Source: Mycobacterium sp. OTB74 (GTDB lineage: Bacteria > Actinomycetota > Actinomycetes > Mycobacteriales > Mycobacteriaceae). From it: a stretch of DNA of 64,000 nucleotides. Positions 37,601 through 48,055 of this stretch are shown here, piece after piece (the stretch's first letter is position 1; each line of letters begins with the position of its first letter). A model generated the notes under the pieces. It ran no database searches, was not told the origin of the DNA, and saw only the letters and a program-made list of their open reading frames with translations. The DNA is taken from positions 181,958 to 245,957 of the forward strand of contig NZ_JARXVD010000005.1 of assembly GCF_029892685.1 (NCBI RefSeq). The letters are read 5' to 3'. Position numbers and translations under genes: made by a program.

Positions 37601-38052
37601 TTCCGAACGCCGGAGACATCAACGCCCGCAGCGTCTTCAAGGATCTAGGCTTCGACTCCCTGACCGCGGTAGAACTGCGTAACCGGCTCAAAACCGCTAC
37701 CGGACTTACTCTTTCGCCCACGTTGATCTTCGATTTCCCGACTCCCGTAGTGCTGGCCGAACACCTCGACAGTCGGTTGGGGGCTACCGGCGCCGATACT
37801 GCCACCGACCCAGAGCGGCCGAGTCTGATGCCCCGATTCAACGACATCACCCGTGAACTGCAAACACTGCTGAGCCAACCCGACTGGAAGGCCGACGACA
37901 AGCCGCACCTGGTCGCCCGGATTCAGGCCCTGCTGACCACCCTCAGCGCCAACCTCGATCCCCACGACTCCCAGCACCCCGACGACGAGGACATCCACAC
38001 CGCCACCGAAAGCGAACTCTTCGCCATCCTCGATGAAGAATTGGGTTCGTAG
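31633..38052 (+). CDS. Fully reducing type I polyketide synthase, methylmalonyl-type AT
   Basis: This 2139-residue single module begins with a short coiled-coil docking segment ([15 protein letters not shown]). The order is KS (Cys206, His340, His380), AT (GHSQG Ser654; YASH at 754-757, the methylmalonyl signature), DH ([10 protein letters not shown], His964; Asp1128), ER ([15 protein letters not shown] near 1497), KR (GGTGMAGS near 1697; Ser1826, Tyr1839, Asn1843, with an LDD motif of the B type) and ACP (GFDSL, Ser2009). All active sites appear intact. It should add one fully reduced, methyl-branched C2 unit. It resembles Pks7/Pks8-type proteins. The start has GAAAGG upstream. The next PKS begins 19 bases after its stop, so they are co-transcribed. 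Confidence 0.96.
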   Translation: MSGIHDELGKALSKSQAENQRLQQENREYLALTTEPLAVVGMACRYPGGVDSPEALWQMVADGRDVVCDFPSDRGWDLAGLFDPDPDAIGKSYTRHGGFLPDVADFDAAFFGIAPSEALTMDPQQRLLLEVGWEAFERAGIDPLTLHGSATGVFAGIFHGTYGGQGRVPADLEKYGLRGSTLSVASGRVSYTLGLEGPAVSVDTACSSSLVALHLAAQSLRSRECDRALVCGVTVMATPAMFVEFSRQRGLAADGRCKVYGASDGTSFSEGVGALVLERLSDAQRSGHPVLAVVRGSALNQDGASDGLATPHGPAQERLIQAALANSRLTAADVDLVEGHGTGTTLGDPIEAQAILATYGQDRPADRPVWLGSVKSNFGHASAAAGIAGVIKVVQAMRHEVMPKTLHVDAPTSEVDWSTGAVSLLTEPRPWPSGDRPRRAGVSGFGIGGTNAHVILEEAPAPESVDASGDSATSAVPWVLSARSADALAGQAQRLLTHLEAHPDLAVADVGWSLVSTRSLFDQRAVVVGNDREQLMAGLAGLAAGEPGANVVVGRAEAAGKTVFVFPGQGSQWVGMGAQLLDASTVFADHMQRCDKALSEYVEWSLIDVIRGVLGSPGLDRVDVVQPVLWAVMVSLAELWRSLGVVPDAVIGHSQGEIAAAYVAGGLSLEDAARVVAQRSQLLVQLSGGGGMVSLACGLPRAQELVAEYADRLSIAAVNGVSAVVVSGEVAAVDELVQRCEATDVRARRIDVDYASHSAQVDAIHDSLSEALAGIEPRSSSVAFFSTVSGELMDTSGLNADYWYQSIRQTVQFERAVRSAYDAGHRVFIESSPHPVLIAGIEETCDTLSDLNTAPAVVIPSLGRDDGGLDRFWLSVGRAHVAGVPVDWQAALEGGRQVELPTYAFQHQRFWLSQLGAGDGDLGSIGLVGAEHALLSAVVARPDSGGVVLTGRLSTVAQPWLTDHAVSGVVLFPGAGFVELVLRAGDEVGCSVVDELTLSSPLLLPAADGVQIQVVVGAADDSGCRAVSVYSLGAEADSEWLLHAEGSLSTASAAPAADLSVWPPLGATAVDVTNAYERLAGRGYEYGPAFRGLQSMWRLGDEVFAEVAVPEVAGVNISGFGIHPVLVDAALHAMGLAGEGAETLLPFSWQGVCLHAAGALRARVRIAPVGVGAVSVDLADGMGLPILSVRELVVRPVSAAQLSAATPRASGGLLDVVWSPIALLPNAIADDSVLVWEPSPGADVVLGSVYSATHEALGALQSYLAGDDSGVLVVLTRGAVGLPGEDVTDLAGSAVWGLVRSAQAENPGRLILIDSDGSLEVSQVIGCGEPQLVVRSGVAHAARLLPGGSALELPASGAWQICAGGGGTLEDLVVRPRDHVELAAGQVRLAVAAVAVNFRDVLVALGMYPGAAELGVDGAGMVVEVGPGVEGLAVGDAVLGSVGMVGSEAVVDARYLTKVPAGWSYAQAASVPVVFLTAWYGLSFLANLKAGEKVLVHAATGGVGMAAVQLCRHWGAEVFATASRGKWDTLRAMGFDDAHIADSRTLEFEEKFLAATGGAGVDVVLNSLAGEFLDASLRLLVNGGRFVEMGKTDLRDPEVMAAEHPAVQYCVFDLIADAGPVGVAAMFAELMPLFAAGVLEPLPVKTFDVRAASAAYRFVSQARQLGKVVLTLPEGPGGAVLAGSGGGLAGGSVIVTGGTGMAGSAIATHLVAKYGVAHVVLVSRRGGDAEGVPDLVGRLEEAGAQVSVVACDVADRDAVRELIAQVPTQYPLKGVFHAAGVLDDGLIGSLTPERVDTVLRAKVDGAWNLHELTQHLDLSAFVLFSSMAGTLGTPGQGNYAAANCFLDGLATHRRALGLPGLAVAWGLWEQASAMTQHLADTDKARMSRLGLAPFSVEQALRLFDTAMLSDRPVLVAARLDSAALADRDTAVPVLLSQLVTRRARRVIDETGSAEASKTSLVTRLQGLSTEERHSELIDIIRRNAAVVLGLPNAGDINARSVFKDLGFDSLTAVELRNRLKTATGLTLSPTLIFDFPTPVVLAEHLDSRLGATGADTATDPERPSLMPRFNDITRELQTLLSQPDWKADDKPHLVARIQALLTTLSANLDPHDSQHPDDEDIHTATESELFAILDEELGS
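36112..36432 (+). repeat. ER tract nearly identical to 42515-42835
   Basis: About 320 bases coding for the ER cofactor half (from [14 protein letters not shown] to GKTDLRDP) are almost identical in the two type I PKS genes; the proteins differ at one position (EMGK preceded by Val or Ile) over about 100 residues. KS and AT regions differ far more. A similar tract covers the KR (about 36715-37130 versus 43115-43530). Confidence 0.7.
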
Positions 38053-38071
38053 GACCTCTCAAGGAGCAAAA

Positions 38072-41000
38072 TTGTCGAGCACCGACAAGCACGTCGAGTA
38101 CCTCAAGCGTCTCACCGCCGATCTGAGACGCACTCGTCGGCGTGTGTCGGAGCTGGAAGGCAAACTGTCCGAGCCGGTCGCGGTGGTCGGCATGGCATGT
38201 CGGTTTCCGGGCGGGGTGGACTCCCCGGAGAGCCTGTGGGACATGGTGATTGAAGGTCGCGACGCGGTGGCCGATTTTCCCGGCGATCGGGGCTGGGACG
38301 TGGCCGGCTTGTACGACCCGGACCCCGACGCCCCCGGGAAGATGTACGTCCGCCAGGGTTCGTTCCTGACCAACGCAGGCGATTTCGACGCCGGATTCTT
38401 CGGCATCGGGCCCAGCGAGGCACTGGCGATGGATCCACAGCAGCGGCTCATGTTGGAGCTGTCGTGGGAAGCCTTGGAGCGAGCGGGAATTGACCCGCTG
38501 CGCTTGCGAGGGTCGCAGACAGGAGTGTTTGCCGGCGTGATGCATTCGAGATACGGCGGCGAAGTGAAAGGCGAACTGGAGAGCTATGGGTTCACCGGCG
38601 TGACCCCAAGTGCGGCCTCAGGCCGGGTGTCGTACGTGCTGGGCTTGGAAGGCCCGGCGGTCTCGGTGGATACGGCATGTTCGTCGTCGTTGGTGGCGTT
38701 GCATCTGGCAGCGCAGTCCTTGCGGTCGGGGGAATGCGACCTGGCGCTGGTCGGCGGCGTGATGGTAATGGCCAGCCCCGCTGGATTTGTGGAGTTCAGC
38801 CGCCAGCGGGCGCTGGCTGCAGACGGTCGGTGCAAGGCGTATGCCGCCGGCGCCGACGGCACCGCCTGGTCGGAGGGCGGTGGAATCGTGGTGATGCAGC
38901 GCTTGGGGGACGCGCGGCGCCATGGGCACCAGGTGTTAGCGGTGGTGCGAGGCTCCGCGGTGAATCAAGATGGCGCTTCCAACGGACTGACCGCGCCAAA
39001 TGGGCCGTCCCAGCAGCGGGTCATCCGGGCGGCGCTGGCGGGCGCGGGACTGACCGGAGCTGATATCGATGTCGTCGAAGGGCACGGGACTGGCACCGCG
39101 CTCGGGGATCCGATTGAGGCGCAAGCGCTTTTAGCGACGTACGGTCAGGATAGGCCAGCGGACAAGCCGTTGTGGTTGGGGTCCGTCAAATCCAACTTCG
39201 GTCACACATCGGCTGCCGCGGGAGTGGCCGGGGTGATCAAAATGATCCAGGCCATACAACACGGCGTAATGCCACCGACTTTGAACGTGGATGCGCCTAC
39301 GCCGCATGTGGATTGGTCTGCGGGGGCGGTGTCGTTGTTGACGGAGGCGCGGGCGTGGCCGGAAGGGGATGGCCCGCGTCGGGCAGGTGTGTCGTCGTTC
39401 GGGATCAGCGGGACCAACGCACACGTGATTTTGGAGCAAGCTCCGCCGACCGCGCCGGAAGATGTTGTGCCTGAACGCGATGACGTGGTGGAAGAGTCCG
39501 CGACCGCCTGGGTGTTGTCCGCTCGCTCGGAGCAGGCACTGACCAATCAGGCCGAGCGGTTGCTCACGTACCTGGCTACTCAGGACGATCCGAGTCCGCT
39601 GGACGTGGGTTGGTCGTTGGTGACCACCCGGTCAGTCTTTGAGCATCGAGCCGCGCTGGTGGGCACCGGTCGTAAGGAGCTGACGGCGCAACTGGCCGGA
39701 TTGGCCGCTCGTGAGCCGGGTGCGGTGGTGGGACGCACCCGACCAGTAGGTAAGACGGTGTTTGTATTTCCTGGCCAAGGCTCTCAGCGACTGGGAATGG
39801 GCCGACAGCTCTATGAGCGTTTTCCATTGTTCGCCAAGGCATTTGACGAGGCAGTGGCTGCATTGGATCCGCATCTGCGGCTGCCACTGCGGCAGGTAAT
39901 GTGGGGTAGCGACGAAATACTGCTGGAAAGTACCGAGTTCGCGCAACCGGCGTTGTTCGCCGTGGAGGTCGCCCTGGCGGCGCTGTTGCAACACTGGCGG
40001 GTGCTGCCGGATGTCGTGACGGGTCATTCAGTAGGCGAGATCGCAGCAGCCTACGTGGCGGGAGTGCTGACGCTGGAGGATGCGGCCACAGTGGTTGCAG
40101 CGCGCGGGCGATTGATGGCGGCATTACCGCCTGGCGGGGCGATGGTAGCTGTCGCGGCCACCGAAGACGAAGTGGCGCCCTTGCTTACCACCGGCGTGAG
40201 TATCGCGGCGGTCAACGGTCCCGACGCAGTGGTGATTTCGGGTGCCGACGCGCCGGTGACCGCGCTGGCGGACCGGTTCGCGCAGCGGGCACGACGGGTG
40301 CATCGATTGTCGGTGTCACACGCATTTCACTCGGAGCTGATGGAACCCATGCTTGACGAGTTCTCCCGACTGGTAGCCGGTGTCTCGGCGGCTCCACCGC
40401 GGATTGCGTTGGTGTCCAACCTGACTGGCCAGCTGGCCGGTGCAGGGTATGGGACGCCCGGGTATTGGGTCGAACACGTACGGCAGCCGGTCCGGTTCGC
40501 AGCCGGGGTGCGCGCCGCCGAGTCGTCGGGAGCGGGCGTCTTTGTCGAGGTGGGGCCCAGTGGTGGTCTCACAGCGGCGGTGGCGCAATCGCTGACTGCT
40601 GAGCCGGCGGTGTCGGCGGTGACGCTGGCCAAGGATCGCCCGGAAGTCGAGTCGTTGCTTGGCGGGCTGGGCCAGTTGTTCATCAACGGCGTAGACGTTG
40701 ACTGGCCCGCCGCGCTGGGGCGTGGACGCCGCGTCGACTTGCCGACGTACGGGTTTGCCCGGCAGCACTTTTGGCTGGATTCCCGGTCGGCGGGAGCGGC
40801 GGACGTGCAAGGTGTCGGATTGGTGCGGGCCGATCATCCGCTGCTGGGTGCGGTGGTGGAGCGGCCGGATTCGGGCGGGGTGGTGCTGACGGGCTCATTG
40901 TCCGTGGGCCAGTCGCCCTGGTTGGCCGATCACGTCGTCAATGGGTTGCTGCTGTTTCCCGGCGCGGGATTCGTGGAGTTGGTGTTGCGGGCCGGCGACG

Positions 41001-44000
41001 AGGTCGGCTGCTCGGTGGTCGAAGAGCTGATGTTGCTGGCTCCGTTGGTGCTACCCGCGGCCGGTGGGGTGCAGGTACAAGTCGTGGTGGATGCCGCGGG
41101 CGAGTCGGGTTCGCGGAGCGTCTGGGTGTATTCCCGTGGTACAGAGCCGGATTCGGTGTGGGTGTTGCATGCCCAGGGTGCGTTGAGTCCAGCGCTGGTG
41201 AAGCCGGCGGCGGATTTGTCCGTGTGGCCGCCGGCTGGTGCGTCTGCGGTGGATACCGGCGACGCGTACGAGGTATTGGCGCGCCGGGGGTATGCGTATG
41301 GGAAGGCATTTCGGGGTCTGCGCACGTTGTGGCGACGGGGGAGCGAGGTCTTCGCCGAGGTGACCGTCGGGGAGGACGCGGCGGTAGCAGGGTTTGGCAT
41401 TCACCCCGCCGTACTGGATGCGGCTTTGCATGCGTGGGGAGTCGCCGATGGTGGGGAAGGGACCATGCTGCCGTTTTCGTGGCGGGGGGTGTGCCTGCAT
41501 GCCGCGGGCGCGTCTCACGTCCGGGTCCGCATAGCGCCGGCCGGCCCTGCGGCGGTGTCGGTAGACCTGGCGGATGCCGCGGGCTTGCCGGTCTTGTCGG
41601 TGCGAGAGTTGGCGGTTCGTCCGGTCTCGGCGCAGGCTCTGTCGGCCGCACTCGTCGCGGCTGCGGGTGGTGGCGGAGAACTTTTCCAGGTCTCGTGGTC
41701 GCCAATCACACTGGAGCACAATGATGTTGGCGACAACATCGAGGTGTGGAAGCCGGGCGGAGCCGACGGTGTGCTGGGCTCGGTGTATGCGGCCACGCAT
41801 GAGGCATTGGCGGAACTGCAATCCAGGTTGCCCGGAAATGAGTCGCGTGTCCTGGTGGTGTTGACTTGCGGGGCGGTCGGGTTGCCAGGTGAGGACGTCA
41901 CGGATTTGGCGGGCGCAGCGGTGTGGGGGCTGGTGCGGTCTGCGCAAGCGGAGCATCCGGGTCGGGTGGTGTTGGTTGATTCGGACGGGTCGATCGATGT
42001 GGCCACGGTAATCAGTTCTGGTGAGCCGCAATTGGTGGTGCGCTCAGGTGTGGTTCATGCGGCCCGATTGGCGAAGGCGGGGGCGGTATTGGGCCTGCCG
42101 GCAGGCGGATGGAGGATGTCCGCCGGAGGCGGGGGCACGTTAGACGACATTGTGGTGACCCCGGCTGCGCCGATAGAACTCGCTGCCGGGCAAGTGCGGG
42201 TGGCGACTGCCGCAGTGGGCGTGAATTTCCGGGATGTGTTGGTGGCGTTGGGGATGTATCCCGGCGCGGCCGAACTGGGAGCTGAGGGCGCCGGGGTGGT
42301 CGTCGAGGTCGGTCCCGGGGTCGAAGGTCTGGCCGTTGGCGACTCGGTGCTGGGGCTGTTAGGGGTCGTGGGCTCCGAGGCAGTGGTGGATGCGCGGTTG
42401 GTGACCAAGGTGCCTGCGGGGTGGTCGTACGCGCAGGCCGCCAGCGTGCCGGTGGTGTTCTTGACCGCGATGTACGGCTTGTCGGTGCTGGCCAATCTCA
42501 AGGCTGGCGAGAAGGTCCTGGTGCATGCCGCGACCGGTGGGGTGGGCATGGCCGCAGTGCAGCTGTGCCGGCATTGGGGTGCTGAGGTTTTCGCCACCGC
42601 CAGCCGAGGCAAGTGGGACACGTTGCGGGCCATGGGCTTTGACGATGCCCATATCGCCGATTCGAGGACACTGGAATTCGAGGAGAAGTTTCTGGCGGCG
42701 ACCGGCGGGGCCGGGGTTGATGTGGTACTCAACTCGTTGGCCGGTGAGTTCCTCGACGCTTCGTTGCGGTTGTTGGTCAACGGCGGCCGTTTTATCGAGA
42801 TGGGTAAGACCGACCTGCGCGACCCCGACGCGGTCGCGGCCGAACATCAGGGGGTGAGGTATCGGGCGTTCGATCTGATGGAGGCCGGCCCGGAGCATCT
42901 CGCTGCCATGCTGGCCGACTTGATGGGGTTGTTTGCCGACGGCGTCTTGGAGCCGTTGCCGGTCAAAGCTTTTGACGTGCGCGCTGCCCCGGCGGCGTAC
43001 CGCTTTGTCAGTCAGGCGCGGCAGATCGGCAAGGTCGTACTGACCCTGCCAGAAGGGCCCGGTAGCACGGTGCTGGCTGGGGCCGGTGGTGGGCTGGCCG
43101 GCGGCAGCGTGATCGTCACCGGCGGCACCGGTATGGCCGGTTCTGCAATCGCCGCCCATCTGGTGGCCAAATATGGTGTGGCGCATGTGGTGCTGGTGAG
43201 CCGCCGCGGTGCCGATGCCGAGGGCGTTCCTGATTTGGTGGGTCGTCTCGAAGAGGCCGGGGCCCAGGTGTCGGTGGTGGCTTGTGATGTGGCCGATCGT
43301 GATGCGGTCGCCGCGCTGATCGCCCAACTACCGGCGCAGTATCCGCTCAAAGGCGTGTTTCATGCCGCCGGAGTTCTCGATGACGGACTGATCGGGTCAT
43401 TGACCCCGGAGCGGGTGGATACGGTGTTGCGGGCCAAGGTCGACGGGGCCTGGAATCTGCATGAGCTGACCCAGCACTTGGATTTGTCTGCGTTCGTACT
43501 GTTTTCGTCCATGGCCGGCATCGTCGGTGCGCCGGGACAGGGCAATTACGCTGCGGCCAACAACTTCCTCGACGCGTTGGCTGCCCACCGCCGCGCCCAG
43601 GGTCTGGCCGGGTTGGCGCTCGCCTGGGGGTTGTGGGAACAGTCCAGCGCAATGACGCGCGGGCTCGGCGGTGGCGACAAGGCCCGGATAAGCCGAGCTG
43701 GACTCGCACCGCTGTCCACGCCCCGAGCGATGCAGCTGTTCGACGACGCGTCTCTTGCCGATCGCCCAGTTCTGGTGGCCGCCCGCCTCGACCTGGCAGG
43801 GCTGAGCACAAGCGGCGTCGTTCCGCCATTGCTGGGTGACTTGGTGACTCGCCAGGGAAGGCGGCTGGCCACCGATACCGATAGCGCGGCGTCGTTGTCG
43901 GGGTTGGTTGCACAGCTGCGGGGGCTGACGCCTGACCAGCGGCATAAGCGCCTGGCGGAACTGGTATGTACCAACGCCGCAACCGTTTTGGGGCGCTCCA

Positions 44001-44443
44001 GCGGCGATGTTGGTGCTGACGCGGAGTTCCAAGATCTCGGATTCGACTCGTTGACCGCCGTGGAGCTGCGCAACCGACTCAAAACGGTTACCGGCCTTAC
44101 CCTTTCGCCTGTCGCGATCTTCGACCACCCAACTCCCACCGCGCTGGCCGAACACATCGACGAGCTGCTGGACTCCGCACCCATCGCGACGGACACATCT
44201 AGCAGCGAGCCTGATCGGTTGGCACGTTTCAACGACATCGCCCGCGAACTGCAGATGCTGGTCAATCAACCCGACTGGACTCGCGACGACAGAGCCCACT
44301 TCTCGGACCGTCTTCAGACCCTCCTGACCGGCATCACCGCCGCACCTGCGGTCCCCGACTCGGCTCTCAGCTTTGACGACGACATCACCACCGCAACCGA
44401 CAGCCAGCTTTTCGCCATTCTCGATGAGGACTTTCCGGTATGA
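38072..44443 (+). CDS. Fully reducing type I polyketide synthase, malonyl-type AT
   Basis: TTG 38072 is the best start: AAGGAG lies five bases upstream, and the protein opens [32 protein letters not shown], the standard docking helix of mycobacterial PKSs. It gives 2123 residues: KS (Cys203), AT (GHSVG Ser653; HAFH at 750-753, the malonyl signature), DH ([10 protein letters not shown], His954; Asp1116), ER (near 1485), KR (GGTGMAGS near 1684; Ser1813, Tyr1826) and ACP (Ser1993). All sites appear intact, so it adds an unbranched reduced C2 unit. Complementary docking helices suggest it works in sequence with the methylmalonyl module. A second type III PKS lies 76 bases downstream. Confidence 0.95.
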   Translation: MSSTDKHVEYLKRLTADLRRTRRRVSELEGKLSEPVAVVGMACRFPGGVDSPESLWDMVIEGRDAVADFPGDRGWDVAGLYDPDPDAPGKMYVRQGSFLTNAGDFDAGFFGIGPSEALAMDPQQRLMLELSWEALERAGIDPLRLRGSQTGVFAGVMHSRYGGEVKGELESYGFTGVTPSAASGRVSYVLGLEGPAVSVDTACSSSLVALHLAAQSLRSGECDLALVGGVMVMASPAGFVEFSRQRALAADGRCKAYAAGADGTAWSEGGGIVVMQRLGDARRHGHQVLAVVRGSAVNQDGASNGLTAPNGPSQQRVIRAALAGAGLTGADIDVVEGHGTGTALGDPIEAQALLATYGQDRPADKPLWLGSVKSNFGHTSAAAGVAGVIKMIQAIQHGVMPPTLNVDAPTPHVDWSAGAVSLLTEARAWPEGDGPRRAGVSSFGISGTNAHVILEQAPPTAPEDVVPERDDVVEESATAWVLSARSEQALTNQAERLLTYLATQDDPSPLDVGWSLVTTRSVFEHRAALVGTGRKELTAQLAGLAAREPGAVVGRTRPVGKTVFVFPGQGSQRLGMGRQLYERFPLFAKAFDEAVAALDPHLRLPLRQVMWGSDEILLESTEFAQPALFAVEVALAALLQHWRVLPDVVTGHSVGEIAAAYVAGVLTLEDAATVVAARGRLMAALPPGGAMVAVAATEDEVAPLLTTGVSIAAVNGPDAVVISGADAPVTALADRFAQRARRVHRLSVSHAFHSELMEPMLDEFSRLVAGVSAAPPRIALVSNLTGQLAGAGYGTPGYWVEHVRQPVRFAAGVRAAESSGAGVFVEVGPSGGLTAAVAQSLTAEPAVSAVTLAKDRPEVESLLGGLGQLFINGVDVDWPAALGRGRRVDLPTYGFARQHFWLDSRSAGAADVQGVGLVRADHPLLGAVVERPDSGGVVLTGSLSVGQSPWLADHVVNGLLLFPGAGFVELVLRAGDEVGCSVVEELMLLAPLVLPAAGGVQVQVVVDAAGESGSRSVWVYSRGTEPDSVWVLHAQGALSPALVKPAADLSVWPPAGASAVDTGDAYEVLARRGYAYGKAFRGLRTLWRRGSEVFAEVTVGEDAAVAGFGIHPAVLDAALHAWGVADGGEGTMLPFSWRGVCLHAAGASHVRVRIAPAGPAAVSVDLADAAGLPVLSVRELAVRPVSAQALSAALVAAAGGGGELFQVSWSPITLEHNDVGDNIEVWKPGGADGVLGSVYAATHEALAELQSRLPGNESRVLVVLTCGAVGLPGEDVTDLAGAAVWGLVRSAQAEHPGRVVLVDSDGSIDVATVISSGEPQLVVRSGVVHAARLAKAGAVLGLPAGGWRMSAGGGGTLDDIVVTPAAPIELAAGQVRVATAAVGVNFRDVLVALGMYPGAAELGAEGAGVVVEVGPGVEGLAVGDSVLGLLGVVGSEAVVDARLVTKVPAGWSYAQAASVPVVFLTAMYGLSVLANLKAGEKVLVHAATGGVGMAAVQLCRHWGAEVFATASRGKWDTLRAMGFDDAHIADSRTLEFEEKFLAATGGAGVDVVLNSLAGEFLDASLRLLVNGGRFIEMGKTDLRDPDAVAAEHQGVRYRAFDLMEAGPEHLAAMLADLMGLFADGVLEPLPVKAFDVRAAPAAYRFVSQARQIGKVVLTLPEGPGSTVLAGAGGGLAGGSVIVTGGTGMAGSAIAAHLVAKYGVAHVVLVSRRGADAEGVPDLVGRLEEAGAQVSVVACDVADRDAVAALIAQLPAQYPLKGVFHAAGVLDDGLIGSLTPERVDTVLRAKVDGAWNLHELTQHLDLSAFVLFSSMAGIVGAPGQGNYAAANNFLDALAAHRRAQGLAGLALAWGLWEQSSAMTRGLGGGDKARISRAGLAPLSTPRAMQLFDDASLADRPVLVAARLDLAGLSTSGVVPPLLGDLVTRQGRRLATDTDSAASLSGLVAQLRGLTPDQRHKRLAELVCTNAATVLGRSSGDVGADAEFQDLGFDSLTAVELRNRLKTVTGLTLSPVAIFDHPTPTALAEHIDELLDSAPIATDTSSSEPDRLARFNDIARELQMLVNQPDWTRDDRAHFSDRLQTLLTGITAAPAVPDSALSFDDDITTATDSQLFAILDEDFPV

Positions 44444-44519
44444 CCGCACTGAACCACATAGGCTTCGGACATGGCGAAAGCCCTGTTCGAGGCACCGTCG
44501 ACACCAGTGAGGTAGGGGC

Positions 44520-45581
44520 ATGAGCGTCGTTGCAGGTGTATTTGGTGCGTTGCCACCCCATCGGTACAGCCAGCGCGAGCTCACCGATGCTTTCGTCGAG
44601 CTCCCCGGTCTAAAGGAGCACGAGGCGATCGTTCGGCGTACGCACGCCGGCGCGAAGGTCAACAGTCGCCACCTGGTACTGCCGCTGGAGAAATACCCGT
44701 CGCTGGCCGGCTTCGACGAAGCAAACGAGATTTTCATCGACAAGGCAGTGGAACTCGGCACTGAGGCACTGCTGGGCGCACTGGATGAGGCGAGACTGCA
44801 ACCAGACGACATCGACGTGATCGTCACTACCACGGTCACCGGCGTCGCGGTCCCGTCGTTGGATGCCCGGATCGCCGGACATCTCGGCCTGCGCCCCGAT
44901 GTGCGCCGGGTACCGCTGTTCGGACTCGGCTGCGTGGCGGGGGCCGCCGGAGTGGGACGGTTGCACGACTATCTGTGCGGTGCACCCGACGGCGTCGCTG
45001 CCCTGGTCTCGGTTGAGCTCTGCTCGCTCGCGTTCCCAGAGGTCAGGCCAACGGTGTCGGGTCTGGTCGAGACGGCGCTGTTCGGCGACGGAGCGGCGGC
45101 GGTGGTGGCCGTCGGGGATAGTCGGGCTGGACAGCTCCGAGCCGGCGGGCCGGACATCGTCGCGTCGCGCAGTCGGCTCTACCCTGAATCGCTGGACATC
45201 ATGGGCTGGAGCGTTGACTCTGCGGGCCTGCAGCTGGTGATGTCTCCCGAGCTGACCGGCGTGGTCGAGCGGCACCTGGCCGACGATGTCACGCGCTTCC
45301 TGACCGACCACGGGCTGCGAAAGGACGACATCGGCGCGTGGATTACCCATCCCACCGGACCCAAGGTCATCGACGCGATAGCCAAGAGCCTCGAATTACC
45401 TTCGGAAGCACTCGAATTGACGTGGCGCTCGCTCGGCGAGGTCGGGAACCTCTCGTCGGCCTCGGTGCTGCACATCTTGCGCGACACCATCGCCAAGCCG
45501 CCGCCCAGCGGTAGCCACGGGCTGATGATCGCAATGGGGCCCGGCTTCTGTTCTGAACTCGTGCTACTGCGTTGGCGGTGA
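44520..45581 (+). CDS. Type III polyketide synthase, second copy
   Basis: A 353-residue paralogue of the enzyme at 30469, with the same triad (Cys138, His278, Asn311) at identical positions and long shared blocks such as [19 protein letters not shown] and [18 protein letters not shown]. Differences cluster at the N terminus ([13 protein letters not shown] against [11 protein letters not shown]) and in the 225-250 region, which may line the acyl pocket and change starter choice. ATG 44520 follows GAGGTAGGGG. The membrane methyltransferase begins eight bases after its stop, so this enzyme, the methyltransferase and the oxidoreductase form a tight unit. Confidence 0.95.
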   Translation: MSVVAGVFGALPPHRYSQRELTDAFVELPGLKEHEAIVRRTHAGAKVNSRHLVLPLEKYPSLAGFDEANEIFIDKAVELGTEALLGALDEARLQPDDIDVIVTTTVTGVAVPSLDARIAGHLGLRPDVRRVPLFGLGCVAGAAGVGRLHDYLCGAPDGVAALVSVELCSLAFPEVRPTVSGLVETALFGDGAAAVVAVGDSRAGQLRAGGPDIVASRSRLYPESLDIMGWSVDSAGLQLVMSPELTGVVERHLADDVTRFLTDHGLRKDDIGAWITHPTGPKVIDAIAKSLELPSEALELTWRSLGEVGNLSSASVLHILRDTIAKPPPSGSHGLMIAMGPGFCSELVLLRWR

Positions 45582-45588
45582 GTCGTCG

Positions 45589-46092
45589 ATGAACTGGTAT
45601 GGGCTGTTGATCGGTGCGGTGGCGATCGAGCGGTTCGCGGAACTGGTTGTTTCCCAACGCAATCTGTCGTGGAGTCGGGCACGAGGCGGCGTCGAGTTCG
45701 GCGCGCGCCACTACCCCCCGATGGTGGTGTTGCACGCCAGTCTGCTGGTGGGTTGTCTGCTGGAGGCCGCCCACCGGCCGTTCCTGCCCGCGCTTGGCTG
45801 GCCGATGCTGGCGGTCGTGCTCGCCGCTCAAGGACTGCGCTGGTGGTGCATTGCGACGCTCGGACATCAGTGGAACGTCCGCGTCGTCGTCATCCCCGGT
45901 GCGGCGCGGGTTACCGGCGGCCCATACCGTTTCTTCTCGCACCCGAACTATGTCGCGGTGGTCGTAGAAGGGATAGCGCTGCCGCTGGTGCATACGGCAT
46001 GGGTGACCGCTGTAGTGTTCACGGTCCTCAATGCTTTCCTGCTGCGCACCCGAATTGGCGTCGAGAACGCCGCGCTGGCGCAGCTGCGATGA
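45589..46092 (+). CDS. Isoprenylcysteine carboxyl methyltransferase-family membrane enzyme
   Basis: This 167-residue protein has four or five membrane helices and the family signature RVTGGPYRFFSHPNYVAVVVEGIALPL, where the GPYRxxxHPNY element binds SAM. In mycobacteria such genes accompany type III PKSs and are known to methylate their aromatic or quinone products; that is the likely role here. Its stop overlaps the start of the FAD oxidoreductase (ATGA), so the two are translationally coupled. Confidence 0.93.
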   Translation: MNWYGLLIGAVAIERFAELVVSQRNLSWSRARGGVEFGARHYPPMVVLHASLLVGCLLEAAHRPFLPALGWPMLAVVLAAQGLRWWCIATLGHQWNVRVVVIPGAARVTGGPYRFFSHPNYVAVVVEGIALPLVHTAWVTAVVFTVLNAFLLRTRIGVENAALAQLR

Positions 46093-47105
46093 TCGACCTG
46101 CTGGTGGCGGGCGGCGGCCCGGCTGGGCTGGCCACCGCGATCCTCGGGGCGCGCGCTGGGCTGGAGGTCGTGGTGGTCGAGCGGCGCCAGGGACCGGTTG
46201 ACAAGGCTTGCGGCGAGGGACTGATGCCGCATGCGGTCGCGCTGTTGGGCAGCCTCGGGGTGGAGCCACCTGGTAAGCCGTTTCACGGCATCACATACAT
46301 CGACGGTCGGCACCGGGTCACCGGACGGTTTCGCGCCGGTGCCGGGCGCGGGGTGCGCAGGACGGCCTTGCACGCCGGGCTGCTGGATGCGGCAACAGCG
46401 GCTGGGGTACGGATCGAGCACGGCGATGTCGGGCCGGTGAGCCAGGACGAAACGTCGGTGCATTGCAACGGTTTTCAGGCCCGGTACCTGGCAGCCGCCG
46501 ACGGGCTGCATTCGCCGATCCGCGCTGCGCTCGGACTGGCACGACCTGCCCGTGGCCCGCGGAGGTGGGGAATCCGCCGCCATCACTCTGTGACGCCCTG
46601 GAGCGACTGCGTCGAGGTGTATTGGTCCGACGACACGGAGGCTTATGTCACTCCGGTCGCCGACGACTGCGTCGGCATCGCGATTCTCACCTCGCAGAAG
46701 GGGGGTTTCGACGACCATTTCAGCGCGTTTCCCGCCCTGCGCGAGCGGGTGCATGGTCATGCTCACGGCCCCGACCGTGCGGCTGGTCCATTGCGGCAGC
46801 GCGTGCGCAACCGTACCGCGGGACGGGTGCTGCTGGTCGGCGATGCCGCTGGGTATGTCGACGCCTTGACCGGGGAGGGCCTGGGCATCGCCTTCGGTGC
46901 GTCGCGGTTACTGGTGGACTGCGTGGCTGAGGGCCGGCCTGAGGATTACGACCGCCGCTGGCGCCGGATGTCGCGGCGGTACCGGCTGTTGACGGCGGCC
47001 GCCCTGCAAGCGACTGCGACGCGATCGGTGCGAACGCGGCTTGTGCCCGTAGCTGCGCGGTGTCCCGCCCTGTTCCGTGGTGCCGTCAATCTGCTGGCCG
47101 AATAG
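46089..47105 (+). CDS. FAD-dependent oxidoreductase/monooxygenase
   Basis: From ATG 46089 the protein is 338 residues, starting with IDLLVAGGGPAGLATAILGARAGLEVVVVER (FAD-binding GxGxxG with an ending acid). It has a CGEGLMP motif as in geranylgeranyl-reductase-like enzymes, and GRVLLVGDAAGYVDALTGEGLGIAFGASRLL (the second FAD motif). This is the profile of aromatic hydroxylases and GGR-type enzymes. With the type III PKS and methyltransferase it could hydroxylate an alkylresorcinol-like ring to a quinone. It overlaps the methyltransferase by four bases and converges with the next gene, overlapping it by 20 bases. Confidence 0.93.
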   Translation: MIDLLVAGGGPAGLATAILGARAGLEVVVVERRQGPVDKACGEGLMPHAVALLGSLGVEPPGKPFHGITYIDGRHRVTGRFRAGAGRGVRRTALHAGLLDAATAAGVRIEHGDVGPVSQDETSVHCNGFQARYLAAADGLHSPIRAALGLARPARGPRRWGIRRHHSVTPWSDCVEVYWSDDTEAYVTPVADDCVGIAILTSQKGGFDDHFSAFPALRERVHGHAHGPDRAAGPLRQRVRNRTAGRVLLVGDAAGYVDALTGEGLGIAFGASRLLVDCVAEGRPEDYDRRWRRMSRRYRLLTAAALQATATRSVRTRLVPVAARCPALFRGAVNLLAE

Positions 47106-47940
47106 CCCGATCTGTTGCGTCGTCCTTGTCGAAATCGCCCAAGGACGGTTTCCGAGGCCAGGGAAGCCAATAGGGAATTGATCGTGCGTAGGTTTCAAAT
47201 GCCGACCCGTAGATCTGTCGGTAGCGCGCTTCTTTGAAGAGCGGCGCGACAACACAGTAAGAGGTCAAGACGAGGGCGACACCGAGTTGATCCGGCGTCC
47301 ACGTTGGTACAGTCCACAGGATCAAGGTGAATGCGACATAAATCGGCTGGCGGGTAAGTCGAAAGAGTCCTGTTTCGGGCATCTTTGGATAGATCGCATT
47401 CCGGTTCCGCAACAGAGCGACCCACCCGAGGGCTCCTAGTTGCAACCCGAGGCCGGCGTCGGACATGGCTTTTCCGAGCAACAGCCAAGACCCTGCGTAG
47501 AGCGTGGTCAGTGCAAAGAGCGCTGTTCCCTGTGCGCGCCACCAGAGTTCGCCGCTGGGGGACCACAGTGCGAAGAGCGCGAAGACCTGCACTGAACCGA
47601 TGATGACGTAGGTGGTCGACGACAGCGTGTTTCCGGTGCGTCCTGGCGCCAGCCGAGTCAGCAGGGCTCTACCTCGTTTGGTGAGCAAGAGCGAATGCGC
47701 GAGGGGAAACTGTACGAGCAAAGCGGCATTCGCAATCCACTGCCAAGGAGGTTGCAGCGTGCCCAGCGAGCGGCTCATGCCGAAGAACATCGCGACGACC
47801 ATAGCCCCGAAGCCGAGCGCAAAACAGACATGGCAGACGATGCCGTAACACAGCGCGACCACAATTCGCGATACCCGGGAGGACGTCGCATCGGCCCCGC
47901 CGGGTCTCGTAAGTTCTGGCTCATGATTGTCCAGCCTCAA
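47086..47940 (-). CDS. NnrU/ICMT-like membrane methyltransferase
   Basis: The protein (284 residues from TTG 47940, with GGAG about nine bases upstream) has about six membrane segments and a C-terminal motif ETGLFRLTRQPIYVAFTLILWTVPTWT, corresponding to the RxPxY SAM-binding region of isoprenylcysteine-type methyltransferases. The N-terminal part (FALGFGAMVVAMFF...QFPLAHSLLLTKRGR) resembles NnrU and the methanethiol methyltransferase MddA. The substrate is uncertain: it could act on a small thiol or on the neighbouring polyketide. It overlaps the 3' end of the FAD oxidoreductase on the opposite strand. Confidence 0.82.
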   Translation of the reverse strand: MRLDNHEPELTRPGGADATSSRVSRIVVALCYGIVCHVCFALGFGAMVVAMFFGMSRSLGTLQPPWQWIANAALLVQFPLAHSLLLTKRGRALLTRLAPGRTGNTLSSTTYVIIGSVQVFALFALWSPSGELWWRAQGTALFALTTLYAGSWLLLGKAMSDAGLGLQLGALGWVALLRNRNAIYPKMPETGLFRLTRQPIYVAFTLILWTVPTWTPDQLGVALVLTSYCVVAPLFKEARYRQIYGSAFETYARSIPYWLPWPRKPSLGDFDKDDATDRAIRPAD

Positions 47941-48055
47941 CTCGCATCAACTCCGGGCAACTATTTACGTTGACGTAAGGCGCTGCCCGCAAGTGTCGCA
48001 CTGCCGCGTCGGATTTTCGAGAGTTCCCGACCGGTAGGCGACGTAGGTTTGGTGC

